Below, in pieces: positions 17,302-25,787 of a DNA stretch of 64,000 nucleotides; within the stretch, counting starts at the first letter, position 1; each line of letters begins with the position of its first letter. The stretch spans positions 1-64,000 of the forward strand of contig CAWJJO010000013.1 of assembly GCA_963843285.1 (NCBI GenBank), given 5' to 3'. The notes below the pieces were generated by a model. That model saw only the letters and a list, made by a program, of their open reading frames with translations. It did no database searches and was not told the DNA's origin. Made by a program: the position numbers and the translations under genes. This DNA comes from CAZDDB01 sp963843285. Its GTDB lineage: Bacteria; Acidobacteriota; HRBIN11; JAKEFK01.

Positions 17302-18426
17302 ATGAGTCTCTCCGGAAACCTCAGGACCATGCCGTTTGCTGACCTTCTTCAATTCGTCAGCTCCAATCAAAGCACCGGAACGCTGCAGGTCCGCAACCAG
17401 CAGGTTGTAAAACGGATCCTCTTCGAGAAAGGAAAAATCATCTCTTCTTCCTCCTCCGATCCGAGAGATTATCTCGGTCATTTTCTGGTGAGTCAGGGAC
17501 TCATTAAAGAGGAGGATCTCCGAATTGCAATGGAAGTGCAACGTTCCAGCAAGATGCTTCTGGGAAAGATCCTGGTCATGAGCGGCAAGGTCCCCGAGCA
17601 AGAGATGGTCCGTCTTTTGAAGCTAAAAACAGAAGAGACTATCTACTCATTATTTCTCTGGACCGAAGGGGAGTTCACGTTCTATCACGATGAATTTATC
17701 AATCGTTTGTTCGTCCGGATTGCCCTGGATCCCCAGGCTCTGATTTTCGAAGGCGTGATGCGGCACGATGAATGGGAACGAATTCGGCAAGTATTTCCAA
17801 CGAACAATGTTGTCCTGAAAAGGACGGCGGGAGCTCCCAAAACGCTTGAATTGGAGAACCTCCAGGCGAAGTTGATCTACGAACTGGTCGACGAAAGGCG
17901 GACGATTGAGGATATTGCGCTTGAAGCGCATTGTTTGGAATATCCTGCCTATCGTATTTTGTTTCAGCTCTACGATGCCGGCTATCTGATTGTTTCACAA
18001 ATCTTGAGTTCTCCTCGTCGACGTAGTATCGCCGGCGGAGATCACTCGACGACGCAAATGCTGAATCTCGGCAGAGAACTCATTCAGAAAAAACAATTCG
18101 AGGAAGCTCTGGATATTCTTCGCGAGATCAAGCCTTCCACGGATAACTACCAGACCGATGTTATTCCACTGATTGAAATGGCCGAGAAAGAAACAGTTCG
18201 GGAAATTTATTTGAGGTGCGTGCGACCGGATCAGGTTCTGCGGCTTCAAGTAACACTGGACCGTGTTTCCACGATGGAATTGACTCCCCAAGAAGGATTT
18301 GTACTAAGCAGAATGGAGGGCTCCTGGGATGTAAGCTCGATCCTTTCCATCACGCCGATGAAAGAAGTGGATGTGTTGCGGGTGATCAAGAAGCTCATGA
18401 ACCGCGGGATCATCGGCAACAAGTAA
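17302..18426 (+). CDS. PATAN (DUF4388) domain protein with winged-helix-like C-terminus
   Basis: 374 residues. The N-terminus (MSLSGNLRTMPFADLLQFVSSNQSTGTL) is the hallmark of DUF4388/PATAN domains, which are found in bacterial signalling and gliding-related proteins. A second region (about 60-120) resembles a GspE/MshEN-type helical module (YLGHFLVSQGLIKEEDLRIAM), and two later segments (LIYELVDERRTIEDIALEA and FVLSRMEGSWDVSSIL) look like short winged-helix units. A helical repeat lies between them. It is probably a cytoplasmic adaptor or regulator; the partner is unknown. Confidence 0.8.
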   Translation: MSLSGNLRTMPFADLLQFVSSNQSTGTLQVRNQQVVKRILFEKGKIISSSSSDPRDYLGHFLVSQGLIKEEDLRIAMEVQRSSKMLLGKILVMSGKVPEQEMVRLLKLKTEETIYSLFLWTEGEFTFYHDEFINRLFVRIALDPQALIFEGVMRHDEWERIRQVFPTNNVVLKRTAGAPKTLELENLQAKLIYELVDERRTIEDIALEAHCLEYPAYRILFQLYDAGYLIVSQILSSPRRRSIAGGDHSTTQMLNLGRELIQKKQFEEALDILREIKPSTDNYQTDVIPLIEMAEKETVREIYLRCVRPDQVLRLQVTLDRVSTMELTPQEGFVLSRMEGSWDVSSILSITPMKEVDVLRVIKKLMNRGIIGNK

Positions 18427-18432
18427 AGCTCA

Positions 18433-18582
18433 GGATTCACCGCAGAGACGCGGAGAACGCAGAGTTAGGAAAAGCGCAAAGCCGCAAGGGCGCAAAGTTT
18501 GGCAGCCACTCAGTATTATATCTGTGTTTATCAGTGTTCATCTGTGGTTTCCTTTCCCTTCCTCTGAGTCTCTGCGGTGAAA
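18433..18582. repeat. CGCAGAGACGCGGAG palindromic repeat
   Basis: The left arm ATTCACCGCAGAGACGCGGA (about 18434-18453) faces a right arm CTGAGTCTCTGCGGTGAA (about 18563-18580) across about 110 bp that include two further repeat-like units (GCGCAAAGCCGCAAGGGCGC and a TGTTTATCAGTGTTCATCTG tract). The whole resembles the widespread 'CACAGAGAC' intergenic repeats and is a diverged relative of the CACAAAG family here. Confidence 0.65.
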
Positions 18583-18631
18583 TCGGAACGTTGCCAACCG
18601 ATGATCGTTTTGTGTCAAAATAGCAGGCAGC

Positions 18632-20770
18632 ATGCTGATTGTTCCGATCGCTCACGAACGGCAGAGTGTCCAGCGATTGCCATGGGTCACCTTCGGAATC
18701 ATCGCTATCAATGTTCTCGTCTTTCTCTTTACCAACTTTAGCGGTTCCAGCGAAAGCGAGCAAAATGACGCCCTGATGAACTTCGAGCAGTACTACTGGT
18801 CTCATCCATATCTGACAATCCCGGAAGAGACAAAGCAATTCTTCTCTGCCAGGGATCTGGAACAAATCTCCCTGCTGAAGGAAGGAACAGATCTGACGCA
18901 AATTCCTGAGGATGTTCTAGCGTCGGAACAGGCGGAATTGGACGGACTTGCAAAGAAGGCGCTCAATCTTGTGAATGAGCACCCTTTTCAAAAGTATGGG
19001 TACATCCCCGGCAAGAGCAGCATATTCAACCTGATTACGTGCATGTTCGTTCATTCCGGATGGCTTCATCTGATTGGGAACATGCTCTTCCTGTACCTTG
19101 CAGGTTGCAGTATAGAAGATCTCTGGGGACGTCCTTTGTACATCGGCTTTTATTTGACCTCGGGAATTGCCGCGACACTGGTGCATGTTCTCAAGTTCTC
19201 AGATAGCGTTGAACCGCTGGTGGGGGCTTCTGGAGCAATTGCCGGTTTGATGGGCGCCTTTCTTTTCAGATTGTACAAGACAAAGATCCGGTTCTTCTAC
19301 ATCTTGATCATCTTTCTTCGCCCCAAATGGGGCACATTTGAAGCGCCTGCGTACGTCATGCTTCCTTTGTGGCTGGTGCAGCAAGTATTTTTTGCGGCGA
19401 TCTCTGATGAGAGCGCTGGCGTCGCGTTCTGGGCGCATATCGGCGGCTTTCTCTTCGGGTTTATTGTCGCATTTGCCATGAAGATGGCCCGAATCGAGGA
19501 AAAATTTATCGCGCCTGCGATCGAAAAGAGGGTGAGCCTGGCTCAAAATCCTGATTTTCTGCGCGCGATGGAGTTATCCGAGAAAGGCGATTATCCGGAC
19601 GCATTGATTCTTCTTGAGAAGGTCGTTCGCAAAGAGCCCAATCACATAGACGCCTATATGGAAATGAGAAGAATCGCGGAAATCAAACGGGATTCTTCGC
19701 TCTATTCAAAATATAGCGCGTCGGTCTTCGAGATTCTATATCGCAATCGGGATTGGGATCTGTTGCAGGATCTGTACAGCCAGTATCAGAGTGACCGCAG
19801 AGATGAAATTTTGCCTGCCAAGACGTTCTTCAGTCTTGCATCATTTTTTGAAGAGACTCAAGATTTTGCTGCTGCTGAGAAGCACTACATCGATTTGATT
19901 CAAAACTATCCGGATGATGCCTTTGCCATGAAAGGTGCAAGCAAATTATCGCGGCTGTATTTCGATAAACTGCAGGATCGAGAGAAGGGAATCGCGGAGT
20001 TCTGGAGGTCTTATCATCATCCGCTTTCCTCCGATCAATGGCGAAGTGCGCTTCAAACAGATATGAAGCGATATGACATTCCGGATAGTAGAGGGAAAGC
20101 GCCCGTTCTGCCAATCGTGCCCAGGACCACTCCGCCGAAGCCGGTGGAAACCCCGGTATTTGAGAATGCTGTTCCGTTTGTATCCGCCGCAGCCCAAATG
20201 TCATTTGCTCCCGAACAACAGCCAGTGCAGTCCACGCCCCCCGCCGCCCCTGCCAGGCACTCCGTTCCCGTATCCGAAGGAGACGCGATTGTGCTTCCCA
20301 GTTGGGAATTTGATGGCCAGTCAGGAGGCAACTGGACGCTGGTTCGTTGCCGGATGGAAAGAATTCAAATGAAAGGATTGCTCTTGCGCAACCACGAGAA
20401 AGCTGTAGGTCAGCTGGGATGGAAAAAGATTCAAAAGGTTTCTGTGGGGCGGATTCGTAAAAAGGATCCCGCCGATTCACGTAACGATAAGGATTATTTG
20501 CTTGTAGATCTGGTCACTGCAGATCCTGAAAACGGACGTGTGATCGCGTATCGTCTCGATAGTAGCGAAGTGCCGTTTGAAAAGATCTTTCCAGGAGTGG
20601 AGCAAACATTCGCCGAAGCATTCCAGAATTTTATCGGGATCATCATCAACAACAGTAGTGCGCAATGCTATCCCAATCGTGATTCCTGCACTGGTCCGCT
20701 TTTTGCGACCTTCCCGGACGAAGAACGCTACGAAACCCGTGCGCGGAATAAGCTTCTGGCCCTTCTGTGA
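18632..20770 (+). CDS. Rhomboid intramembrane serine protease with long TPR-like C-terminal extension
   Basis: 712 residues, much longer than a simple rhomboid (~200-300). The N-terminal ~285 residues hold the rhomboid core: first helix near residue 20, HSGWLHLIGNM (residues 141-151), catalytic Ser200 in GASG and catalytic His269 in AHIGG. A loop of about 80 residues between the first two helices is inserted (40-125). After the membrane part come TPR-like helical repeats (about 305-470), a Pro-rich linker (495-550) and a C-terminal beta-rich domain of unknown type. It would cleave membrane proteins within the bilayer, and the cytosolic tail may recruit substrates. Confidence 0.88.
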   Translation: MLIVPIAHERQSVQRLPWVTFGIIAINVLVFLFTNFSGSSESEQNDALMNFEQYYWSHPYLTIPEETKQFFSARDLEQISLLKEGTDLTQIPEDVLASEQAELDGLAKKALNLVNEHPFQKYGYIPGKSSIFNLITCMFVHSGWLHLIGNMLFLYLAGCSIEDLWGRPLYIGFYLTSGIAATLVHVLKFSDSVEPLVGASGAIAGLMGAFLFRLYKTKIRFFYILIIFLRPKWGTFEAPAYVMLPLWLVQQVFFAAISDESAGVAFWAHIGGFLFGFIVAFAMKMARIEEKFIAPAIEKRVSLAQNPDFLRAMELSEKGDYPDALILLEKVVRKEPNHIDAYMEMRRIAEIKRDSSLYSKYSASVFEILYRNRDWDLLQDLYSQYQSDRRDEILPAKTFFSLASFFEETQDFAAAEKHYIDLIQNYPDDAFAMKGASKLSRLYFDKLQDREKGIAEFWRSYHHPLSSDQWRSALQTDMKRYDIPDSRGKAPVLPIVPRTTPPKPVETPVFENAVPFVSAAAQMSFAPEQQPVQSTPPAAPARHSVPVSEGDAIVLPSWEFDGQSGGNWTLVRCRMERIQMKGLLLRNHEKAVGQLGWKKIQKVSVGRIRKKDPADSRNDKDYLLVDLVTADPENGRVIAYRLDSSEVPFEKIFPGVEQTFAEAFQNFIGIIINNSSAQCYPNRDSCTGPLFATFPDEERYETRARNKLLALL

Positions 20771-20840
20771 ATCTGGGAATTTTCTCGCAAAGACGCCAAA
20801 GCCATCTTTCCTCGGACTCGGCTTATAATTGTTCCCAGCA

Positions 20841-21242
20841 TGTTCACTTTATCTCCGGGGGTCGTGCTTTCGCATTATCGGATCATTTCGCAATTGGAGC
20901 GGGCGGAAGGGAAGTCTACGGGCGGAGGATATAAAACTCGAACGCCTTGTAGCGTTAAAAATACTTCGCAGCACTTGCCTCCGATTCGGCCGGGAATCAT
21001 CAAAACGTAGCCCACATCTATGAAATCGGAGAAGCGGATGGTGTTCACTTCATCGCGATGGAGTTGGTTGAAGGCGTTACCCTGGATGCGAAGATCAAAG
21101 AGCCATCACCGAAAATTTCGGATGTTCTTGAAATTGCGATTCAGACTGCGGATGCGTTGCAGGCCGCTCATTCGTCCGGCATCGTTCATCGGGATCTCAA
21201 GCCCGGCAACATCATGCTGACCTCAGCAACAAGTGAAAGTGC
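20841..21242 (+). pseudogene. Broken N-lobe of a Ser/Thr protein kinase
   Basis: The 5' part of a PknB-like kinase in several frames. It starts MFTLSPGVVLSHYRIISQL, the usual kinase lead-in. The glycine loop is wrecked: pieces AGGREVY and LRAEDIKLERLVALKIL (with the ATP-binding Lys) lie in different frames. About 150 bp around helix C are missing before a frame reading NHQNVAHIYEIGEADGVHFI, which continues to an intact HRD loop (IVHRDLKPGNIM). One more base shift near 21225 precedes the DFG motif, where the downstream open frame takes over. At least three separate lesions make sequencing error an unlikely sole cause. Confidence 0.75.
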
Positions 21243-23170
21243 TCGATTTCGGCCTGGCTAGAATGACGAAGTCCGAAGCGGCTAGTCGCGGGACACAGTT
21301 GGAAACGGTCTCACATACGGAACCGGGCTTGGTGCTTGGCACCGTTCCGTATATGAGTCCGGAACAAGCACCGGGAAAACCGGTGGACGCGCGCTCAGAT
21401 ATCTTCAGCCTGGGTAGCGTTCTTTATGAATTATCCTGTGGTCGGCGACCGTTTTCAGGAAAAACATCTGCCGAGCTGATCGACCAGATCACACATTCCC
21501 AGCCTGCCGCTCTAGCCCGTTTTAATTACGATATCCCAGTAGAATTTGAGCGGATTGTTCGGAAGTGTCTGGAAAAAGATCCTGACGAACGCTACCAATC
21601 GGCAAAAGATCTCTTGATCGATCTCCGTACCTTGCGTCGCGATACAATCTCGGGAACACGCTCTGGAGAGACTCAAAATCAAAAGCCTCGAGCATTGTCA
21701 ATCAAAGCCGTACCTGCAATCATTGCGATTGCTCTGTTCGCGTTAGCCGGCGTTTTGTTTTACCTCAAATCATCTTCACGTCCTGCAATCCGTTCGATTG
21801 CCGTATTGCCTTTCGTGAATAGAACCGGTGACGAAAAGGCGGAGTATCTGAGTGACGGCATTTCTGAAAGTACGATAAACAATCTTTCGCAGCTGAGTGA
21901 GCTTCGAGTGATCGCTCGTTCCACGGTTTTCAGTTACAAAGGAAAACAGCTGGATCCCAGAAAGATTGGTCAGGAACTCGATGTCGATGGCGTTGTGACG
22001 GGAACGGTATCCCAGCAGGGAGATAACCTCATAGTTCAAGCTGATTTGATGAATGTGAGAGAAGGGAGCCAGGTTTGGGGTCAGCAGTTCAATCGAAAGA
22101 TCTCGGATATTCTAGCTTTGCAATCAGACATCTCCAGTCAGATTTCTCAAAATCTCCAGTTGCGATTGACGGGAAAGGAGCGGCAACGGGTTATAAAGCA
22201 GTACACAGACAACAGCGAGGCCTATCGTCTCTACCTGCAAGGCATCTACCTGTGGAATAAGGCTAGTGACGAGTCGGCCAGAAAATCAATTCAGTATTTT
22301 CAAATGGCGATTGATGAAGATCCGCTCTATGCACGCGCCTACGCGGGCCTGAGCGATGCCTATGGAATACTCGCCATGCTGGGCTATATGCCCTCGCAGG
22401 AAGCATGGTCAAAATCAAAGGCTGCGGCCTTAAAGGCACTGGAGATCGATTCTGAACTTGCGCAGGCGCATGTTTCGCTGGGCACCAATTACATGTTTTA
22501 CGCTCAAGAGTGGAAAAACGCAGAAACAGAGCTCCTGCGTGCCGCAGCAAGTCCGAATTTCGCAGAGGCACACCATATTCTCTACATTTATTATGGCGCG
22601 ACTGGTAACACTCAGGAGGCAGTCAAACAAATTTTGCTGGCAAGAAAGCTGGATCCTCTATCCATCCTGATTGCTGATGATACCGGTTGGGCGTATTACA
22701 TAAATCGCGATTACCCGAGAGCTCTTCTGGAAACAAGAAAGGTCCTTGAAATGGATCCAAACTACGAAAGCGCATTATTTCAGCTTGCATACATCTATCT
22801 TGCGATGAAGGACTACCCGAAGGCGATCGAGGCAGCGGAAAAAGGGGTTGCTGTTTCCAACCGGGGGCCATTCCTTCTAGGCACGCTGGGTTATGCATTG
22901 GGCCGCGCCGGGAAAACAAGTCAGGCGCAGGAGATACTCGCGGAATTGAAAAAGCGTTCTGGAACGAGTTTCATTTCTCCTTATCATTTCGGGCTAGTTC
23001 ATGTTGGGCTGGGTCAGAAAGACGAGGCTTTCCGCTTGATCCACCAGGCATGTGAGCTGCATACAGGAGATTGGGGACTGCTTTTCATCAAGAGCGATCC
23101 TGCAATGGACATACTTCGCTCGGATCCGCGCTTTGCCGATCTTCTCGCGTGCATGAATCTTCCCCAGTAG
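21233..23170 (+). CDS. C-terminal remainder of Ser/Thr kinase: DFG lobe, membrane helix, TolB-like and TPR domains
   Basis: Open frame of 645 residues with a GTG at 21233 that falls inside the kinase DFG region (VKVLDFGLAR), so it is the 3' part of the broken kinase and not a naturally starting gene. It carries the activation segment and APE-like MSPEQ, kinase C-lobe (FSLGSVLYELSCGRRPFSG), a membrane helix near residue 165 (AIIAIALFALAGVLFYL), a periplasmic FlgO/TolB-like domain (SIAVLPFVNRTGDEKAEYLSDGI shape) and then several TPR units to the end. This layout is common in Acidobacteriota. Without the N-lobe it cannot phosphorylate; whether it is still translated is unclear. Confidence 0.7.
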   Translation: MKVLDFGLARMTKSEAASRGTQLETVSHTEPGLVLGTVPYMSPEQAPGKPVDARSDIFSLGSVLYELSCGRRPFSGKTSAELIDQITHSQPAALARFNYDIPVEFERIVRKCLEKDPDERYQSAKDLLIDLRTLRRDTISGTRSGETQNQKPRALSIKAVPAIIAIALFALAGVLFYLKSSSRPAIRSIAVLPFVNRTGDEKAEYLSDGISESTINNLSQLSELRVIARSTVFSYKGKQLDPRKIGQELDVDGVVTGTVSQQGDNLIVQADLMNVREGSQVWGQQFNRKISDILALQSDISSQISQNLQLRLTGKERQRVIKQYTDNSEAYRLYLQGIYLWNKASDESARKSIQYFQMAIDEDPLYARAYAGLSDAYGILAMLGYMPSQEAWSKSKAAALKALEIDSELAQAHVSLGTNYMFYAQEWKNAETELLRAAASPNFAEAHHILYIYYGATGNTQEAVKQILLARKLDPLSILIADDTGWAYYINRDYPRALLETRKVLEMDPNYESALFQLAYIYLAMKDYPKAIEAAEKGVAVSNRGPFLLGTLGYALGRAGKTSQAQEILAELKKRSGTSFISPYHFGLVHVGLGQKDEAFRLIHQACELHTGDWGLLFIKSDPAMDILRSDPRFADLLACMNLPQ

Positions 23171-23187
23171 CCCTTCTGAATCTTGCT

Positions 23188-23610
23188 TTACTTGTTCCAC
23201 TCTACCTGAGCAATGACGCGACCCATTCCTTCCGGGAACATGGACACGGAATGATAGTGGATATCCAGATAGCTGCGAATTTCTTGCAGTGTTTCAAATG
23301 AAACTTCATCCACGTAGCAGATCAATCGATAGGTCTCTCCGTGATCTTCCAATTCCCATTCTTCCGCATTCAATGCATAGGTCAGGATCTGGAGGCGGGT
23401 GAAAAGGGGAGAGGCTTCGACATCGATAACTTTACGAAGAATATCGTAATTCAGCCAGAAGCTTCGATTCGGCACTTCAAACCAGACATGAATGTGCTGA
23501 GGTTTCGTTCCCATCACGATCCCATACAATCCGGTAATGCCGAGCTGTTCCGAATAATATTTGGAAATGCAGCGAACTAGATCTCCGCAGCGAAAGGAGT
23601 GATCGGTCAT
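23188..23610 (-). CDS. Conserved-looking protein of unknown function
   Basis: 140 residues. I do not recognise it. The N-terminal part (SFRCGDLVRCISKYYSEQLGI, then GLYGIVMG) looks like a small beta-barrel of the kind that binds short ligands, followed by an alpha/beta region (YRLICYVDEVSFETLQEIRSYL). There is no signal peptide or membrane helix. Its start overlaps the stop of the upstream rhodanese gene by 4 bp (23607-23610), so the two are translated together. It may act with the rhodanese protein. Confidence 0.65.
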   Translation of the reverse strand: MTDHSFRCGDLVRCISKYYSEQLGITGLYGIVMGTKPQHIHVWFEVPNRSFWLNYDILRKVIDVEASPLFTRLQILTYALNAEEWELEDHGETYRLICYVDEVSFETLQEIRSYLDIHYHSVSMFPEGMGRVIAQVEWNK

Positions 23611-24191
23611 TCGTTCTTTGATGATGCCGGTGGACGAATCGAAACGCCGATTTCTTTCTTCCCGGGCCAGGCGGCCGTGCCGTCGTAAACGTTGACAAGA
23701 TTTGTAAAACCGCTCTGGCTCAGAACCTCACACGCCGCAGCGCTTCGAGTTCCGCCCTGGCACACCACAAACAGAGTTTGGACGTTGCGCGGGACTTCGT
23801 TCATCCGGACTTCAATTTCATCCAGCGGAACCAATTTTGCTCCCGGAATATGGCCGGCCATGTATTCACTGGGTGTCCGAACGTCGAGAACAATCGCATT
23901 CGGGGTAGGATCTTGATTCAGGAATTTCTCAGTCTCGGCGGCGGACATGTCCGCGAACGGTTTCCCTTGATCAATCATGTCGGGGGTTACACGCCCCCCC
24001 GCCGCAAGCACTTTCATCACCGAACGAATCGAGCCCATGTCATTTCGCAGATCTTCTTTCGACCACGATAGTGTGCTCTCCAGGGATTCCTTCACCTGAG
24101 TGATCTGTTTCCTCAGAGATCGAATCGCAACCAGGAGATACAGTGCAAAAAGGACCAATACAAATAAGATGACTTGACCGAATATTCCCAT
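23607..24191 (-). CDS. Membrane-anchored rhodanese-like protein
   Basis: 194 residues. An N-terminal membrane helix (residues 4-22, FGQVILFVLVLFALYLLVA) is followed by a coiled segment and a C-terminal rhodanese domain (about 85-185). The CH2A-like VLDVRTPSEYMAGHIPGA motif and the active-site loop VCQGGTRSAAACE with catalytic Cys are present, so sulfur transfer from thiosulfate or a persulfide donor is plausible. It is the first gene of a two-gene unit with the 140-residue unknown. Confidence 0.85.
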   Translation of the reverse strand: MGIFGQVILFVLVLFALYLLVAIRSLRKQITQVKESLESTLSWSKEDLRNDMGSIRSVMKVLAAGGRVTPDMIDQGKPFADMSAAETEKFLNQDPTPNAIVLDVRTPSEYMAGHIPGAKLVPLDEIEVRMNEVPRNVQTLFVVCQGGTRSAAACEVLSQSGFTNLVNVYDGTAAWPGKKEIGVSIRPPASSKNE

Positions 24192-24220
24192 AGGACACCT
24201 CCGAAACGCATTATCTTATC

Positions 24221-25756
24221 CTACTCTGAGGTCTTTCGCAGCGGCAGTTTGCCCGGCGCTCTTCGTTCACCGAGAATCGCCTTCAACGCAGCTTCGAGAC
24301 CTGCCGCAAAAGTCCAGTAGGAGGCTGCCGCAATCCGGACATTCGCAGGCAGCAGATCGCGCGGAAACGAGCCGCTGATTACAATCAATTGTTTTCCCTG
24401 CCTTGAGAGCTCCTCCATCAACGCCGCCTGCCCCCGATTCTGCCTGCTGTTCGCCGTCACAACAATCTGAAACTCGGTGCTGGATTGGCTTGCGAGCAAT
24501 CGTCCTTCCGGCTCGCTCAACGTGAGCTGGTAGAAATGAGTGGTCACCTGACAGCCTCGTTTCGCAAGGTATGATTGCAGGACCGTAGAATCTTCCTTCA
24601 ACCATTTTGTGAGGGGCAGGAATAAGGTACATTCGTATGGAGTCTTTCCGATCGGTTCTCCCTGAATTCGAGTGATCGCCTTGTACGAAATTTCATCGCC
24701 TTGTTTCCGCAGTGACCTGATTTCGGCTTTGATGTTGAACTCGAGTTTCTCCCCGATTTGCGAGTGGATCTTAAACGAAAGGATGCGGCTGCTTGCGCGG
24801 AATACTGCCGCGGCAAGTTCCGGGCTCCTCATTGCGCGTGATAAAAGCCTTTGGAATGTTTTGAGAACACCTTCCGGCTTGCAAATCAGAAAAAGGTGGT
24901 TGCCGGCAACCAGAGCGCGTTCGGCTGCCTCAGTCAAGTTATACAGATTTGAAACCGCGCCCATAATCAAATCGTCAGAGATAGCAAGTCCGGGATAATT
25001 CCACTTCTGAATCAAGAATTCATCCACGATTTCGCTGGACAGCGAAGCAGGCAATTTCTTGTTTTTTTCCGGATAGAGGGCATGGTTGATCATGATAAAG
25101 GGAAGGTGTTCCAGCAGCTTCCTGTACGGCAGCAGATCTTCGCGTTGTACCTGTTTCCATCGTCTCGAGACAGTCGGGAGAAAAACGTGTGAGTCGCGAT
25201 CCGTATCCCCCAACCCGGGAAAATGTTTTCCACAGGTCAGAACACCTGCTTTTGAATGAGCGCGAATCACTTCCTTGGCGCATCGAACTACGGTGCGTGG
25301 ATCATCACTGAAGCAGCGTGTCCCGAGTCCATTGTCCTGTCCGCTCAGAGCAAGATCCAGTACGGGAGTGAAGTTTACATTGAACCCCAGCGACCGCAAG
25401 ATGCGCGCATGCGCGGTATGGAGACGGCGGATCAAACGGCTGCTTCGGGCAGCAGCCAGGGCCATCGCAGGGGGGATGGTACCGATGAGTGGATGCAGCC
25501 GCTCCACTGTTCCCCCTTCCTGATCGATAGCGAGAAAGAGTGGAATGCTGCTGTTTTTCTGCAAATCCGCAGTTAGCTTCTGGATCAGTGGAATCGATTC
25601 CACGTTGCGTTGAAACAGAATGACTCCACCCGGTTGAAACCGTTTGAAGATTTCTTTGGTTGCGGGATCGTCGGCCGTAGTGCCGTTCAATCCGATCCAA
25701 AAGCACTGCCCCAAAGCAGTTTTCAAATCTAGCGGTGTTTTCCTAAACAAGTTCAC
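24221..25756 (-). CDS. nagZ: Glycoside hydrolase family 3 beta-N-acetylhexosaminidase
   Basis: 511 residues. It removes N-acetylglucosamine from muropeptides during cell-wall recycling. The family signature KHFPGLGDTDRDSH with the catalytic His/Asp dyad (about 165-180) and the nucleophile-containing loop AISDDLIMGAVS are intact. The first ~350 residues match the single-domain NagZ, and the remaining ~150 residues form an additional C-terminal domain like that of longer GH3 members. There is no clear signal peptide, so a cytoplasmic location is likely. It lies 31 bp downstream of mutS on the same strand, separated by one arm of a CACAAAG repeat. Confidence 0.9.
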   Translation of the reverse strand: MNLFRKTPLDLKTALGQCFWIGLNGTTADDPATKEIFKRFQPGGVILFQRNVESIPLIQKLTADLQKNSSIPLFLAIDQEGGTVERLHPLIGTIPPAMALAAARSSRLIRRLHTAHARILRSLGFNVNFTPVLDLALSGQDNGLGTRCFSDDPRTVVRCAKEVIRAHSKAGVLTCGKHFPGLGDTDRDSHVFLPTVSRRWKQVQREDLLPYRKLLEHLPFIMINHALYPEKNKKLPASLSSEIVDEFLIQKWNYPGLAISDDLIMGAVSNLYNLTEAAERALVAGNHLFLICKPEGVLKTFQRLLSRAMRSPELAAAVFRASSRILSFKIHSQIGEKLEFNIKAEIRSLRKQGDEISYKAITRIQGEPIGKTPYECTLFLPLTKWLKEDSTVLQSYLAKRGCQVTTHFYQLTLSEPEGRLLASQSSTEFQIVVTANSRQNRGQAALMEELSRQGKQLIVISGSFPRDLLPANVRIAAASYWTFAAGLEAALKAILGERRAPGKLPLRKTSE

Positions 25757-25758
25757 CC

Positions 25759-25783
25759 CTTCGTGTCTTTGTGCCTTTGTGGT
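25759..25783. repeat. Single arm of a CACAAAG repeat
   Basis: TTCGTGTCTTTGTGCCTTTG matches the right arm of the 5104 and 12731 repeats, but no left arm is present. It fills the 31-bp gap between mutS and nagZ and looks like a decayed or truncated copy. Confidence 0.7.
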
Positions 25784-25787
25784 TTCC

